Below, piece by piece: positions 1 through 8,501 of a stretch of DNA of 55,657 bases; position 1 is the stretch's first letter; every line of letters starts with the position of its first letter. The DNA comes from Bacteroides sp. (lineage in GTDB: Bacteria; Bacteroidota; Bacteroidia; Bacteroidales; Bacteroidaceae). The notes under the pieces were generated by a model. The model did no database searches, was not told the DNA's origin, and saw only the letters and a list, made by a program, of their open reading frames with translations. The translations under genes and the position numbers were made by a program. The stretch spans positions 1 through 55,657 of the forward strand of contig JAJQDI010000029.1 in the NCBI GenBank assembly GCA_021202275.1. The letters run 5' to 3'.

Positions 1-3000
1 GACAGGGGCATACGATATACGGTGCGGGAAGGAGATTCACTTCGCGTCCTTGCTACGGAAGGCCCGGACGGGACAGACTTTCAGGTAAATTCTCTCTATT
101 ACGACGAGATATCGGGCAAACTCTTTATCGGAACTTTTCAACAGGGTATATACATCTATGATACCCGCCTGCACAAAGTATCGCAACCCTCTACTCCACT
201 GAGAGATGCTTCCGTCCCCTGCATATATCCGCTCAACCGGCAGGAAATACTCATAGGTACGGATGGTGCCGGAGTGTATAAGATGAACACAGAGACTTTC
301 TATACGGAAGTATATATGGATACAGACCATATACCTTACCATACGCTCAGTGGCAACAGTGTCAGTGATATGTATGTAGACAACGAAGACCATGTATGGA
401 TCGCCAATTACCCGATCGGGATCACTGTCCGCAACAATCGCTATCCGGCATACCAATGGATCGGTCATTCCGGGAATAGTCCGTCTTACTTGCCCAACAA
501 TCAGATAAACGATATTCTACAGGACAGCGAAGGAGATCTGTGGTTTGCCACCAACAATGGCATCGGGCTCTGGATGAGACAAAGCGGAGAGTGGCGATCG
601 TTGCTGAACAGGTCAGGTTCATCCCTGTATGCCCATAATCACATTTTCCTTTCATTGGCCGAACCTGTTCCGGGATCGGTCTGGACCGGGGGATATGCGC
701 CAGGGATCTACCAGATAGACAAAAAGACGCTTTCCACCAACTATGTACCCTCTTTTTCCCAATATGGAAAACAGATACAACCGGACAAATACATCCGTTC
801 CATACGCAAAGACAATCAGGGAAATGTATGGGTGGGCGGATTTTCCAACCTGATGTGTATCGGGGTCTCTCCGAAGGAGACGCGTCTCTATCCGGGGATC
901 TCGTCTGTGACGGATGTATGCGAACGGGATACGGATCAGATGTGGATAGGAACTTCGGAAGGGCTGTTCCTGCTACGGAAAGGATCCGGTGAGATAGAAA
1001 GGATCAACCTGCCTGTAGAGTCGACCTATATATGCTCGCTCCATCAGACTGCCAGCGGTCTTCTTTATATCGGAACCAATTATTCAGGATTGGTCGTATA
1101 CAATCCGGAGAATAATTCTTTTATCAACTATCACAAAGACAACTCCGCCCTGATATCCAACAATATCTATACCATCGTTGCAAACAGTGAAGAGCTGTTT
1201 GTGCTCACTACGGAAAATGGGATCACGTTGTTCCGTCCACGGGAAGAACTGTTCCAGAACTGGACCCATGAACAGGGACTACTCACTACACATTTCAATG
1301 AAACAGCAGGCATACGCCTGCATAACGGGAATTTCATCCTGGGCAGTTCGAACGGAGCGGTGGAATTTGCCGGGAACATCAAACTCCCCGATGCCTACAG
1401 TTCCCGCATGGTATTCAGTGATTTCAAGATATTCTACGAGACGGTATATCCGGGTGAACAGGGCTCTCCCCTGAAAACGGATATCAATGATACCAGGGAA
1501 CTGCATCTGAACTACGGACAGAATATTTTTTCCCTGAGAGTCTCTTCCATCAACTACGACTATCCGTCGGATGTGCTCTACTCCTGGAAGTTAGAGGGAT
1601 TTTACGAGGAATGGAGCCGCCCCGAACGGGAAAACACCATCCGCTTCACCAATCTGAGTCCCGGTAGTTATGTATTGCATGTGCGGGCTGTCTCCAACGA
1701 GAATCCCCGCACGGTTCTGGAAGAGCGCTCCCTGCAAATCATCATCAGCCATCCTTTCTGGGTAAGTATCTGGGCCTGGTTACTCTACCTGGGCATCATC
1801 ACCCTGATCTGCCTGACTGCCAGCACCATCTATTTACTCCGGCGAAAGCGTAAAGAATCTGACGAGAAGATCCGGTTCTTCATCAACACGGCTCACGACA
1901 TACGTACCCCTCTTTCCCTAATCAAGGCCCCTCTGGAAGAGTTGCGCGAACAGGAAAAGCTCTCTGCCAGCGGTACGGGAAACATCAACACGGCCCTGCG
2001 AAATGTAAACGCGTTGTTAAGACTGACCACCAACCTGATCAACTTTGAGAAAGCAGATACTTACGGAACAGAATTGTATATTTCGGAATACGAGTTGAAT
2101 ACTTATTTGCAGGAACTGCTGGAAACCTTCCGCAGCTACGCGGATGTGAAACACATCCGGTTTACTTACGAGAGCAATTTCCATTACCTGAATGTCTGGT
2201 TCGATAAAGAGAAGATGGACTCGATCCTGAAAAACCTCATTTCCAACGCGATGAAGTATACGCCGGAGAATGGCAGCGTAGCAATCATCGCCACCGAAGA
2301 GCAGCAGACCTGGAGTGTAGAGGTACGGGATACAGGCATCGGCATTCCGTCGGAAGAACAAAAGAAACTATTTAAAGCCCATTTCCGGGGCAGCAACGCC
2401 ATCAATTCAAAAGTGACGGGAAGTGGCATCGGACTTTTCCTGGTATGGAAGCTGGTCCGGCTGCACAAAGGGAAAATCCACCTCAGCAGCCGGGAGAAAC
2501 AGGGATCGGAAGTAAAAGTGACTTTCCCCAAAGGAAAGGAGATCTACAGACATGCCAAGCTGGCTCTCTCTTCCGCCGAGCAGCCCAACTTTGCCGAAGC
2601 CCAGGTACCGGAAGCGTCTTTCGACGCACAACGGGCAGACAGTCCGGCGAAACGACAGCGCATACTGATCGTGGAAGACAACGACGAACTGCGCCACTAC
2701 CTGCAACAGACGCTCTCGGAAGAGTATACCACCCGTACCTGTACCAATGGCAAAGAGGTATTGGATCTGGTAGAGGAGTATAAACCGGATCTGATCTTAT
2801 CAGACATCATGATGCCTGTGATGCGGGGAGACGAACTGTGTGCCGCTATCAAGAACAACATCCATACTTCTCATATCCCGGTGATCCTGCTGACGGCACT
2901 CACCGATGAAAAAGAGGTGATGGAAGGACTGAAAACCGGCGCGGATGAATACATCCTGAAACCGTTCCATACAGGTATCCTGAAAGCCAATATACGCAAT

Positions 3001-3471
3001 ATGCTGATCAACCGCGCGCTGCTACGTAACAGATACGCTTCTCTGGAGCCAACAGAGGATAACGAACACTTGCAGGCGACTTCCGATCTGGACTGGAAGT
3101 TTATGACGGAGGTGAAAAAGGGCATTGAAGAGAACCTGGATAAACCGACCTTCAATGTAGACGCGCTCTGTAATTTATTGCACATAAGCCGTACCAGTTT
3201 CTATACGAAGATCAAGGCCCTTACCGGACAGGCTCCGGCCGATTACATCCGGCTGATCCGGCTGAAAAAAGCAGCACAGCTGCTGAAAGAACGCAACCAC
3301 AACATCACGGAGATTGCTGAGATGACCGGATTCAGCGACGCGAAGTATTTCCGGGAGGTATTTAAAAAACACTTCCAGATGAGTCCCAGTCAATACAGCA
3401 AAGAGCAGAGTAAGCAAAAAGAAACTACGGATACGGCAGCAGAAGATGCCGCGGAAAAACCGAACATATAA
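1..3471 (+). CDS. Hybrid two-component system regulator (HTCS), 5' end cut by window edge
   Basis: The reading frame is open to base 1, so the N-terminus (signal peptide and first propeller blades) is missing; the GTG at 22 is not a real start. Numbering residues from base 22, the order is: periplasmic Reg_prop beta-propeller repeats (about 1-480, with WIGT and WVGG blade motifs), a Y_Y_Y domain (about 510-570), one membrane helix (578-605), HisKA with H625 in AHDIRTPLSLI, HATPase_c with NLISNAMKYTP, DTGIGIP and GSGIGLFLV, a receiver domain (880-1000, phospho-acceptor D928 in LSDIMMP), and an AraC-type DNA-binding domain (1044-1135). Known HTCS proteins sense glycans in the periplasm and switch on neighbouring polysaccharide-utilisation genes, which would lie to the left. 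Everything needed for signalling is present. Confidence 0.95.
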   Translation, partial: DRGIRYTVREGDSLRVLATEGPDGTDFQVNSLYYDEISGKLFIGTFQQGIYIYDTRLHKVSQPSTPLRDASVPCIYPLNRQEILIGTDGAGVYKMNTETFYTEVYMDTDHIPYHTLSGNSVSDMYVDNEDHVWIANYPIGITVRNNRYPAYQWIGHSGNSPSYLPNNQINDILQDSEGDLWFATNNGIGLWMRQSGEWRSLLNRSGSSLYAHNHIFLSLAEPVPGSVWTGGYAPGIYQIDKKTLSTNYVPSFSQYGKQIQPDKYIRSIRKDNQGNVWVGGFSNLMCIGVSPKETRLYPGISSVTDVCERDTDQMWIGTSEGLFLLRKGSGEIERINLPVESTYICSLHQTASGLLYIGTNYSGLVVYNPENNSFINYHKDNSALISNNIYTIVANSEELFVLTTENGITLFRPREELFQNWTHEQGLLTTHFNETAGIRLHNGNFILGSSNGAVEFAGNIKLPDAYSSRMVFSDFKIFYETVYPGEQGSPLKTDINDTRELHLNYGQNIFSLRVSSINYDYPSDVLYSWKLEGFYEEWSRPERENTIRFTNLSPGSYVLHVRAVSNENPRTVLEERSLQIIISHPFWVSIWAWLLYLGIITLICLTASTIYLLRRKRKESDEKIRFFINTAHDIRTPLSLIKAPLEELREQEKLSASGTGNINTALRNVNALLRLTTNLINFEKADTYGTELYISEYELNTYLQELLETFRSYADVKHIRFTYESNFHYLNVWFDKEKMDSILKNLISNAMKYTPENGSVAIIATEEQQTWSVEVRDTGIGIPSEEQKKLFKAHFRGSNAINSKVTGSGIGLFLVWKLVRLHKGKIHLSSREKQGSEVKVTFPKGKEIYRHAKLALSSAEQPNFAEAQVPEASFDAQRADSPAKRQRILIVEDNDELRHYLQQTLSEEYTTRTCTNGKEVLDLVEEYKPDLILSDIMMPVMRGDELCAAIKNNIHTSHIPVILLTALTDEKEVMEGLKTGADEYILKPFHTGILKANIRNMLINRALLRNRYASLEPTEDNEHLQATSDLDWKFMTEVKKGIEENLDKPTFNVDALCNLLHISRTSFYTKIKALTGQAPADYIRLIRLKKAAQLLKERNHNITEIAEMTGFSDAKYFREVFKKHFQMSPSQYSKEQSKQKETTDTAAEDAAEKPNI

Positions 3472-3531
3472 ACACGAATATACAAACCAAACAGGCGTAC
3501 CTGGATACGTCTCTAAAGTCAAAACAAACAA

Positions 3532-4077
3532 ATGAATATTTACCTGGAATCATTCGGCATCTTCTTCAAGATAGGTGCTTTTACAATTGGGGGTGGATAT
3601 GCGATGATCCCTCTTATTGAGAACGAGATCGTGACCAAACGTCAATGGATTGCCAAAGAAGATTTTCTGGATCTGTTGGCCATTTCCCAGTCGGCACCCG
3701 GCATTCTGGCCGTCAATATTTCTATTTTTATCGGATACAGGCTCCGGGGGGTCCGGGGCAGCATAGTCACGGCATTGGGTACGGTACTTCCTTCTTTCAT
3801 TATCATCCTGCTGATTGCTATGTTCTTTCAGAATTTCAAGGACAATGAGATCGTCGAACGCTTCTTCAAAGGCATACGCCCGGCTGTGGCAGCCCTGATA
3901 GCCGCGCCCACCTTCACCATGGCCAAATCGGCAAAGATCAACCGCTACAATGTATGGATCCCTGTCGCAGGGGCATTGCTTATCTGGCTACTGAAACTCT
4001 CTCCCATCTGGATCATTGTAGCGGCAGGTGTCGGAGGCTATCTCTGGGGAAGATATACAGCGAAGCGAACCAACTAA
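3532..4077 (+). CDS. Chromate transporter family, first half-protein
   Basis: 181-residue integral membrane protein of the short-chain CHR family. The N-terminal signature FKIGAFTIGGGYAMIPLIE is followed by SQSAPGILAVN and by five or six hydrophobic helices. Full-length ChrA fuses two such halves; here the second half is a separate gene 31 bp downstream, the usual paired arrangement, and the two probably form a heterodimer. Family members export chromate by proton antiport, but the natural substrate in a gut anaerobe is unknown. Gene 60 bp downstream of the HTCS gene on the same strand. Confidence 0.9.
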   Translation: MNIYLESFGIFFKIGAFTIGGGYAMIPLIENEIVTKRQWIAKEDFLDLLAISQSAPGILAVNISIFIGYRLRGVRGSIVTALGTVLPSFIIILLIAMFFQNFKDNEIVERFFKGIRPAVAALIAAPTFTMAKSAKINRYNVWIPVAGALLIWLLKLSPIWIIVAAGVGGYLWGRYTAKRTN

Positions 4078-4108
4078 CACACACTTTTACTTAACTACTT
4101 ATTCGGAT

Positions 4109-4657
4109 ATGATCTATTTACAACTTTTCTATACCTTCTTTAAGATCGGATTGTTCAATTTCGGAGGTGGCTATGCCATGCTTTCCCTGATCCAGGGAGA
4201 AGTGGTCACCCATCACAGCTGGATCACGGCACAGGAATTCACAGACATTGTGGCCATCAGCCAGAGTACGCCCGGCCCGATCGGGATCAACGCAGCTACG
4301 TATGTAGGGTATGCAGCTTCGGGAAGTGCCTGGGGATCGGCTGTCGCTACCTTTGCCGTGGTACTTCCTTCTCTGATCCTGATGCTGATCATCAGCAAAT
4401 ATTTTATGAAATACCAGAAACATCCGGCAGTAGAATCTGTATTCAAAGGCTTGCGTCCGGCCGTGGTAGGACTGCTCGCCGCCGCCGCACTGGTACTGAT
4501 GAATGTAGACAACTTCGGCTCTCCTACGCGGGATACTTTCCAGTTTATTGTCAGTGTCATCATCTTTCTGGCTGCTTTTATCGGTACATACCGGTTTAAA
4601 GTGAATCCGATCCTGATGATCGTGATATGCGGAGTAGTAGGATTGATCCTATATTGA
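4109..4657 (+). CDS. Chromate transporter family, second half-protein
   Basis: 182 residues from ATG 4109 (MIYLQLFYTFFKIGLFNFGG). The frame could extend to 4028, but that would overlap the previous gene and add a hydrophilic stretch that homologues lack, so 4109 is preferred. Repeats the CHR signatures FNFGGGYAMLSLIQGEVV and SQSTPGPIGINAATYVGY, with about six membrane helices. Partner of the gene ending at 4077; the two are a diverged tandem duplication with the usual half-size topology. Followed by a strong hairpin terminator. Confidence 0.9.
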   Translation: MIYLQLFYTFFKIGLFNFGGGYAMLSLIQGEVVTHHSWITAQEFTDIVAISQSTPGPIGINAATYVGYAASGSAWGSAVATFAVVLPSLILMLIISKYFMKYQKHPAVESVFKGLRPAVVGLLAAAALVLMNVDNFGSPTRDTFQFIVSVIIFLAAFIGTYRFKVNPILMIVICGVVGLILY

Positions 4658-4688
4658 GAAACGATACTCCTGTGTAAAGTATAAAAAA

Positions 4689-4729
4689 GACCGCCGATCG
4701 GTAAAAACTTATTTTCCGGATCGGCGGTC
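4689..4729. terminator. Bidirectional hairpin terminator
   Basis: Perfect 11-bp stem GACCGCCGATC / GATCGGCGGTC with a 19-nt loop, preceded by an A-run. It lies between the convergent stop codons at 4657 and 4747 and can serve both. Confidence 0.85.
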
Positions 4730-4746
4730 TCCTGATATAAATACTT

Positions 4747-5223
4747 TCACTTTCTTTCCGAAATATAAAAGAGCTGCTCTTTCAAAAGTTCCGGTTTTAT
4801 GTAAATGACCGTGTCCAGTTGTTCTCCGTTCAGATAATAAACACTGGATAAGTAGAATCTATTTTCCGGATCTGAGAGGGTCTGATAAGAAATAAATACT
4901 TCCGGCTTTTCTTTGGCTTTGGCCTGAAAGGCTTCCAGGTCTACATTGTACCCTCTGGAATGGACCAGGATCAACGATGCTTCGTCTTGTACATAGTCTT
5001 TGATATATCCGGAAAAAAGTAGGGTACAATTGCCACAACCTACATCATTGATGACAAATATCCTTTTTATATTTGTACCCAAAGAAACACCATATTGCTT
5101 TTTTAGTTCTTTCTTCAACTGCACATATTCCTTATCATTACTTCCGCAGCTACAAAAGCAGAAAATGCTTAGGTTACAGATCAAATACGTCAAAAACCCT
5201 TTTCCCATATTCTTTGTTTTCAT
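4747..5223 (-). CDS. Small lipoprotein with thioredoxin-like CGNC motif
   Basis: 158 residues. The N-terminal hydrophobic stretch ends at C26 in CFCSC, a plausible lipobox; a start at Met6 (5208) is also possible. The body contains IFVINDVGCGNC: a beta strand followed by a CxxC (C63, C66), as in thioredoxin-fold redox proteins. The length and a later beta-rich region fit a minimal thioredoxin-like fold, but the usual Trp and cis-Pro are not clear, so redox activity is inference. It overlaps the upstream lipoprotein gene by 50 bp, indicating co-transcription. AT-rich compared with flanking genes. Confidence 0.7.
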   Translation of the reverse strand: MKTKNMGKGFLTYLICNLSIFCFCSCGSNDKEYVQLKKELKKQYGVSLGTNIKRIFVINDVGCGNCTLLFSGYIKDYVQDEASLILVHSRGYNVDLEAFQAKAKEKPEVFISYQTLSDPENRFYLSSVYYLNGEQLDTVIYIKPELLKEQLFYISERK

Positions 5224-6352
5224 CTACTATTTCCATATATATTCCCCAGGTAGTCATCACTGCCGAATGTGGTAAATACGTATCCGTAGAAAAATCTATT
5301 TCATCTGTCTTATTGAACCGACGATCGTATACATATATCACAAACGGATATCCCAATTCATCTATCTGACTATGATCTACCCCTGTTTTAAGAAACAGAT
5401 AATACTTTTCCTTCTGCTGATCATAAAGCAGGTTCACGATCTGTGCTTTCTCCTTCCTCTCCTTATCCGCTTCTTCAAACAGATCCTGTTCCGAACTTTC
5501 TAACGTCAATTCTATACCTTCCGGAATAGGTAATTCCTGAGGGATCACACACACAGAATCCTGCATATTCAAAGATTCCCGATCCAGGATATAGAGATAC
5601 CTGCTATAAGGATTCATATAAAAAAGGGTATGGTCAAGCACTGTATAGCGTACAATCATATCCTGATATACTCTGGACTCATTAAAGACTCGTCCATAGA
5701 AACCCTGTAAACCATACGTAAGAGTGGGCTTCCCATCATAGAGGGAACTCAGTTTACTCAATGGAGACGTTTTTGCCCGGTGTTGATTGCAAAAGCTATA
5801 TAGGTCGAAATAGGAATCAAACCCCTCAGTAATCGCAGGATCGTCATCATGAGGCTGCCAACAAGAGAGCAACAGGATCTCATCGTCTATCCACTGGGAA
5901 AGAGGCAAAGCTGACCCAAAATGTTTATATGTATAACCCAATGCATCCTTTTCATCATACAAGATTACCTCTAACCACACATCTCCTTCTCTTGTTGTTC
6001 CAACAACTGTACTGGTAGAATAGAACTGTACAATAAGGGAATCTTTAGAATTTAAAGAGATATGACCTATTCTACCATACTTTTTTTCCAAAGCAGACAA
6101 AGAGATGGAGTCACTAAATCTGCCCTTGAGATCATAAAATTTAATATGAGGACCAAATTCTGTTTTTACAAAATAGATCTCTTCTTCTCCCAGAGTAGGA
6201 TCATAGACAATTCCGTGATGCATATTTACATTCTCAAATCCTACATCAAACACAACCGTATTGGAAATAGATCTCTGTACCTGATTACAAGAACATATCA
6301 GGAAAAGGGCAGCAATTCCATATATTCTGATCCTCTTATTTATTTTGTTCAC
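5174..6352 (-). CDS. Putative DUF4221-type lipoprotein
   Basis: 392 residues from a GTG start at 6350-6352; no in-frame upstream start exists because TAA sits directly before it. The lipoprotein signal has its Cys at C22 (LFLICSC). The rest is beta-rich with many aromatic and acidic residues, and resembles DUF4221 / six-bladed propeller-like lipoproteins of Bacteroidales; this assignment is by eye. No catalytic motif is visible. The downstream CGNC lipoprotein overlaps it, and a gene remnant ends immediately upstream (TAAGTG), so the locus was once a longer lipoprotein operon. Function unknown. Confidence 0.7.
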   Translation of the reverse strand: MNKINKRIRIYGIAALFLICSCNQVQRSISNTVVFDVGFENVNMHHGIVYDPTLGEEEIYFVKTEFGPHIKFYDLKGRFSDSISLSALEKKYGRIGHISLNSKDSLIVQFYSTSTVVGTTREGDVWLEVILYDEKDALGYTYKHFGSALPLSQWIDDEILLLSCWQPHDDDPAITEGFDSYFDLYSFCNQHRAKTSPLSKLSSLYDGKPTLTYGLQGFYGRVFNESRVYQDMIVRYTVLDHTLFYMNPYSRYLYILDRESLNMQDSVCVIPQELPIPEGIELTLESSEQDLFEEADKERKEKAQIVNLLYDQQKEKYYLFLKTGVDHSQIDELGYPFVIYVYDRRFNKTDEIDFSTDTYLPHSAVMTTWGIYMEIVDENKEYGKRVFDVFDL

Positions 6353-6673
6353 TTATTCGTTCAATGAAAATGGAATTACAAACTTCTCTGTTTTGTCCTC
6401 TACAGACTCATAAATAAAATAAACTGTATTTATTTCCTCATTGTAATTATAACTTAGAACTAATTTTCCTGTCTGGACCATCTGTTTGAATCTCTTTCCT
6501 TCATCTGTTAGATTCCAGCTTCTCTCTATTTTAGAGAAATCGATTTGATCTACAGAACTTCTTGTCGTTAAAAGTCCTGCATCTACATTCTCTTCCGGAG
6601 TAATAATTATATAAAATGGTACATATCTGAATAAATCATTCAGAGTTTTACTTTCTTGCTCACCGAACGCGAT
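6353..6673 (-). pseudogene. C-terminal remnant of an unknown gene
   Basis: The minus strand has an open frame of 106 codons ending in TAA at 6353-6355, one base before the GTG of the next gene. It reads like real protein (for example NDLFRYVPFYIIITPEEN, and a C-terminus FVIPFSLNE) but has no ATG, GTG or TTG except a late Met. It is closed upstream by TGA at 6674-6676, inside the 3' end of the GHL10 gene. The simplest reading is that the 5' part was deleted and the 3' part stayed attached to the lipoprotein operon. A short product from the internal Met (near 6481) is possible but unlikely. Confidence 0.5.
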
Positions 6674-8139
6674 TCATTGTGCAGACGGTCCAGAGCTGTC
6701 ACCACGTACCGGTAACGCGTCTTACCCCCGTCGTAGGGTAGTTTATAGAAAGGATCGCGGGTGATAGCTACAATGTGCGAAGGATCATCCAGGTCTACTT
6801 TCTCTTTATTATCAAACCGGTAGACCACATACTGTACGGCCCGGTCCATTTCATCTTTTGCCGGAGAAGGAGTCCAGAAAAGCATATAGCCGTCCGAGGT
6901 CCAGCTGGTTTTCATCTTCTTCACTTTTCCCGGAGGGGTATTGTCCATAAAGTCAAACACCGGAGGAAGAGCGGGATATTTGTGATACTCCCGGATCAGC
7001 GCGTCCCGGTAGCGTCCTTTGTTCTCTATGACCGCGCTGGCTGGCCACTGGCAACTGCCTCCGATGGTCTGGTAAGAGCGTTGCAGTGCCATCTTACGGG
7101 GAAGCTGGTTGATATCCGGATTCTGCGGATCGGCATGCTCTACGGTATTCATTACGGAATGACCGATAAAGAGCGGACGGTTGCCCGTATTCTTTGCCCA
7201 CCAGTCTACCAATACCTCATAGTCCGCACGGGGATGTCCGATCTGCCAGTACAGTTGAGGGATGTTATAGTCGACCCATCCTTCCTTTGCCCAAAGCAAC
7301 ACATCTGCATACAGATCGTCGTAGTTCTGCAGTGCCTGTGTCTGACTTCCCAGGGGATCGCTGCTCTGGTTGCGATACACCCCGAACGGACTCACACCAA
7401 ATTTCACCCACGGCTTCACACCGCGTACGGTCTCATGTATCTGTTTGATAAGTACGTTCACATTGTTGCGTCGCCAGTCGCCCCGATCGGTAAAGCCATT
7501 GTTGTAACGCGCAAAACTCTCATCATCCGGGAAAGGCTCTCCGGCCACCGGATAGGGATAGAAGTAATCATCCATGTGAATGGCATCCACATCGTAGCGT
7601 TCCAGGATATCGGTTATCACTTTGCATATATGTTCCCGGCTCTCCGGAAGAGCCGGATCGAAATAAAGCTGTTTGCCATACGTCACAAACCATTCCGGGT
7701 GTTTGTGATAGATATGCGTGGGAGCCAGTTCATGAATCAGGTTGGTCTTTACCCGATACGGATTGATCCAGGCATGGAATTCCAGGGCCCGCTGGTGGCA
7801 GGCATCAATCATAAACTGCATCGGATCCCAGTATGGATCAGGAGCTTTCCCCTGTTCTCCGGTCAGAAAACAGCTCCAGGGTTCCAGAGAAGACTCGTAC
7901 AGGGCATCCGCTTCGGGACGTACCTGGAAAATGATTGCGTTGATCCCTGCTTCCTGTAAGGAGTTGAGCTGGTCGATCAGGTTTTGCTGAAGGGTTTCTG
8001 TAGGAATGCCGCGGAACTGTCCGTTGACCGATTGTATCCAGGCTGCCCGGAACTCACGCTTCGGGTGCTGCTGCGCCTGCACAGACACAGCGACAAGGGC
8101 CAGGAGCAGTAAAGAAAGGTTTTTTGTGATTCTGAACAT
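6640..8139 (-). CDS. Secreted GHL10 (DUF187) glycoside-hydrolase-like protein
   Basis: 499 residues with a clear signal peptide (SLLLLALVAVSVQAQ). The GHL10 TIM-barrel begins at REFRAAWIQSVNGQ and carries AGINAIIFQVRPEADALY, FHAWINPYRV and YDVDAIHMDDYFYPYP, the hallmarks of the YngK family. The C-terminal 90 residues look like a fibronectin type III domain. Family members are thought to act on cell-wall or polysaccharide glycans; the substrate here is unknown. A paralogue lies at 14101-15570 with the same domain plan. Confidence 0.9.
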   Translation of the reverse strand: MFRITKNLSLLLLALVAVSVQAQQHPKREFRAAWIQSVNGQFRGIPTETLQQNLIDQLNSLQEAGINAIIFQVRPEADALYESSLEPWSCFLTGEQGKAPDPYWDPMQFMIDACHQRALEFHAWINPYRVKTNLIHELAPTHIYHKHPEWFVTYGKQLYFDPALPESREHICKVITDILERYDVDAIHMDDYFYPYPVAGEPFPDDESFARYNNGFTDRGDWRRNNVNVLIKQIHETVRGVKPWVKFGVSPFGVYRNQSSDPLGSQTQALQNYDDLYADVLLWAKEGWVDYNIPQLYWQIGHPRADYEVLVDWWAKNTGNRPLFIGHSVMNTVEHADPQNPDINQLPRKMALQRSYQTIGGSCQWPASAVIENKGRYRDALIREYHKYPALPPVFDFMDNTPPGKVKKMKTSWTSDGYMLFWTPSPAKDEMDRAVQYVVYRFDNKEKVDLDDPSHIVAITRDPFYKLPYDGGKTRYRYVVTALDRLHNESRSVSKKVKL

Positions 8140-8213
8140 ATCTTTAATAATTGGTTGCTCAAAGATAAACGTTTATTTAGTATTCCACAATGCGCTGTTT
8201 TACTTTTTAATAG

Positions 8214-8221
8214 TAACTTTG
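8214..8221 (+). promoter_or_regulatory. Bacteroidetes -7 box, likely uvrA promoter
   Basis: TAACTTTG matches TAnnTTTG; the -33 region (around 8196, TGTTT) is weak. A start near 8228 would give uvrA a leader of about 270 nt containing the inverted repeat at 8251-8326. Confidence 0.5.
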
Positions 8222-8250
8222 CATTCCGAAATATTTTTTAATCCCCACAG

Positions 8251-8375
8251 GGACAAAATACAGGGAAAGCCAAACGCAAAACGAAGTTTACTTCAATGAT
8301 GCGAAGACATATCCTGTATTCTGTCCATGTAGACAAAGCCGAAAGCAGAGTGAAGTTCACTTCGGGTATGCTAAG
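8251..8375. repeat. Inverted repeat with two degenerate direct repeats
   Basis: Arms at 8251-8264 (GGACAAAATACAGG) and 8313-8326 (CCTGTATTCTGTCC) pair at 13 of 14 positions. Inside and after them are two related blocks starting AAAGCC at about 8266 and 8335. Each is about 40 bp and each contains the small palindrome GAAGTTyACTTC. Looks like a degenerate mobile palindromic element. Confidence 0.6.
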
Positions 8376-8462
8376 GTGCATAACATATCAGGAAAGAAAC
8401 ATATAGGTATACGATTGTCCCGTAGAAGAAGGCAGAACAAGCAACGTTTTATTTTGTAACTT

Positions 8463-8495
8463 CAATCGTACATCGTAAATCCGTAAATCGTACAT
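8463..8495. repeat. AATCGTACATCG-type tandem repeat
   Basis: Tandem variants of AATCGTA / CATCGTAA ending 6 bp before the uvrA start. Further copies of this family lie at 12338-12391, 44940-44956 and 49921-49957. Confidence 0.75.
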
Positions 8496-8501
8496 AACTT
8501 T

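Larger units (their letters stand above)
8140..8501. other. Intergenic region between divergent GHL10 and uvrA genes
   Basis: 362 bp with no gene. It holds a plus-strand -7 box, a 14-bp inverted repeat, a pair of degenerate 40-bp direct repeats and a tandem AATCGT-type repeat just before uvrA, listed separately. Confidence 0.8.

Noticed and set aside
6775..7959. 394-codon plus-strand frame opposite the first GHL10 gene
   Set aside because: Antisense shadow; the minus-strand protein has signal peptide and family motifs throughout.
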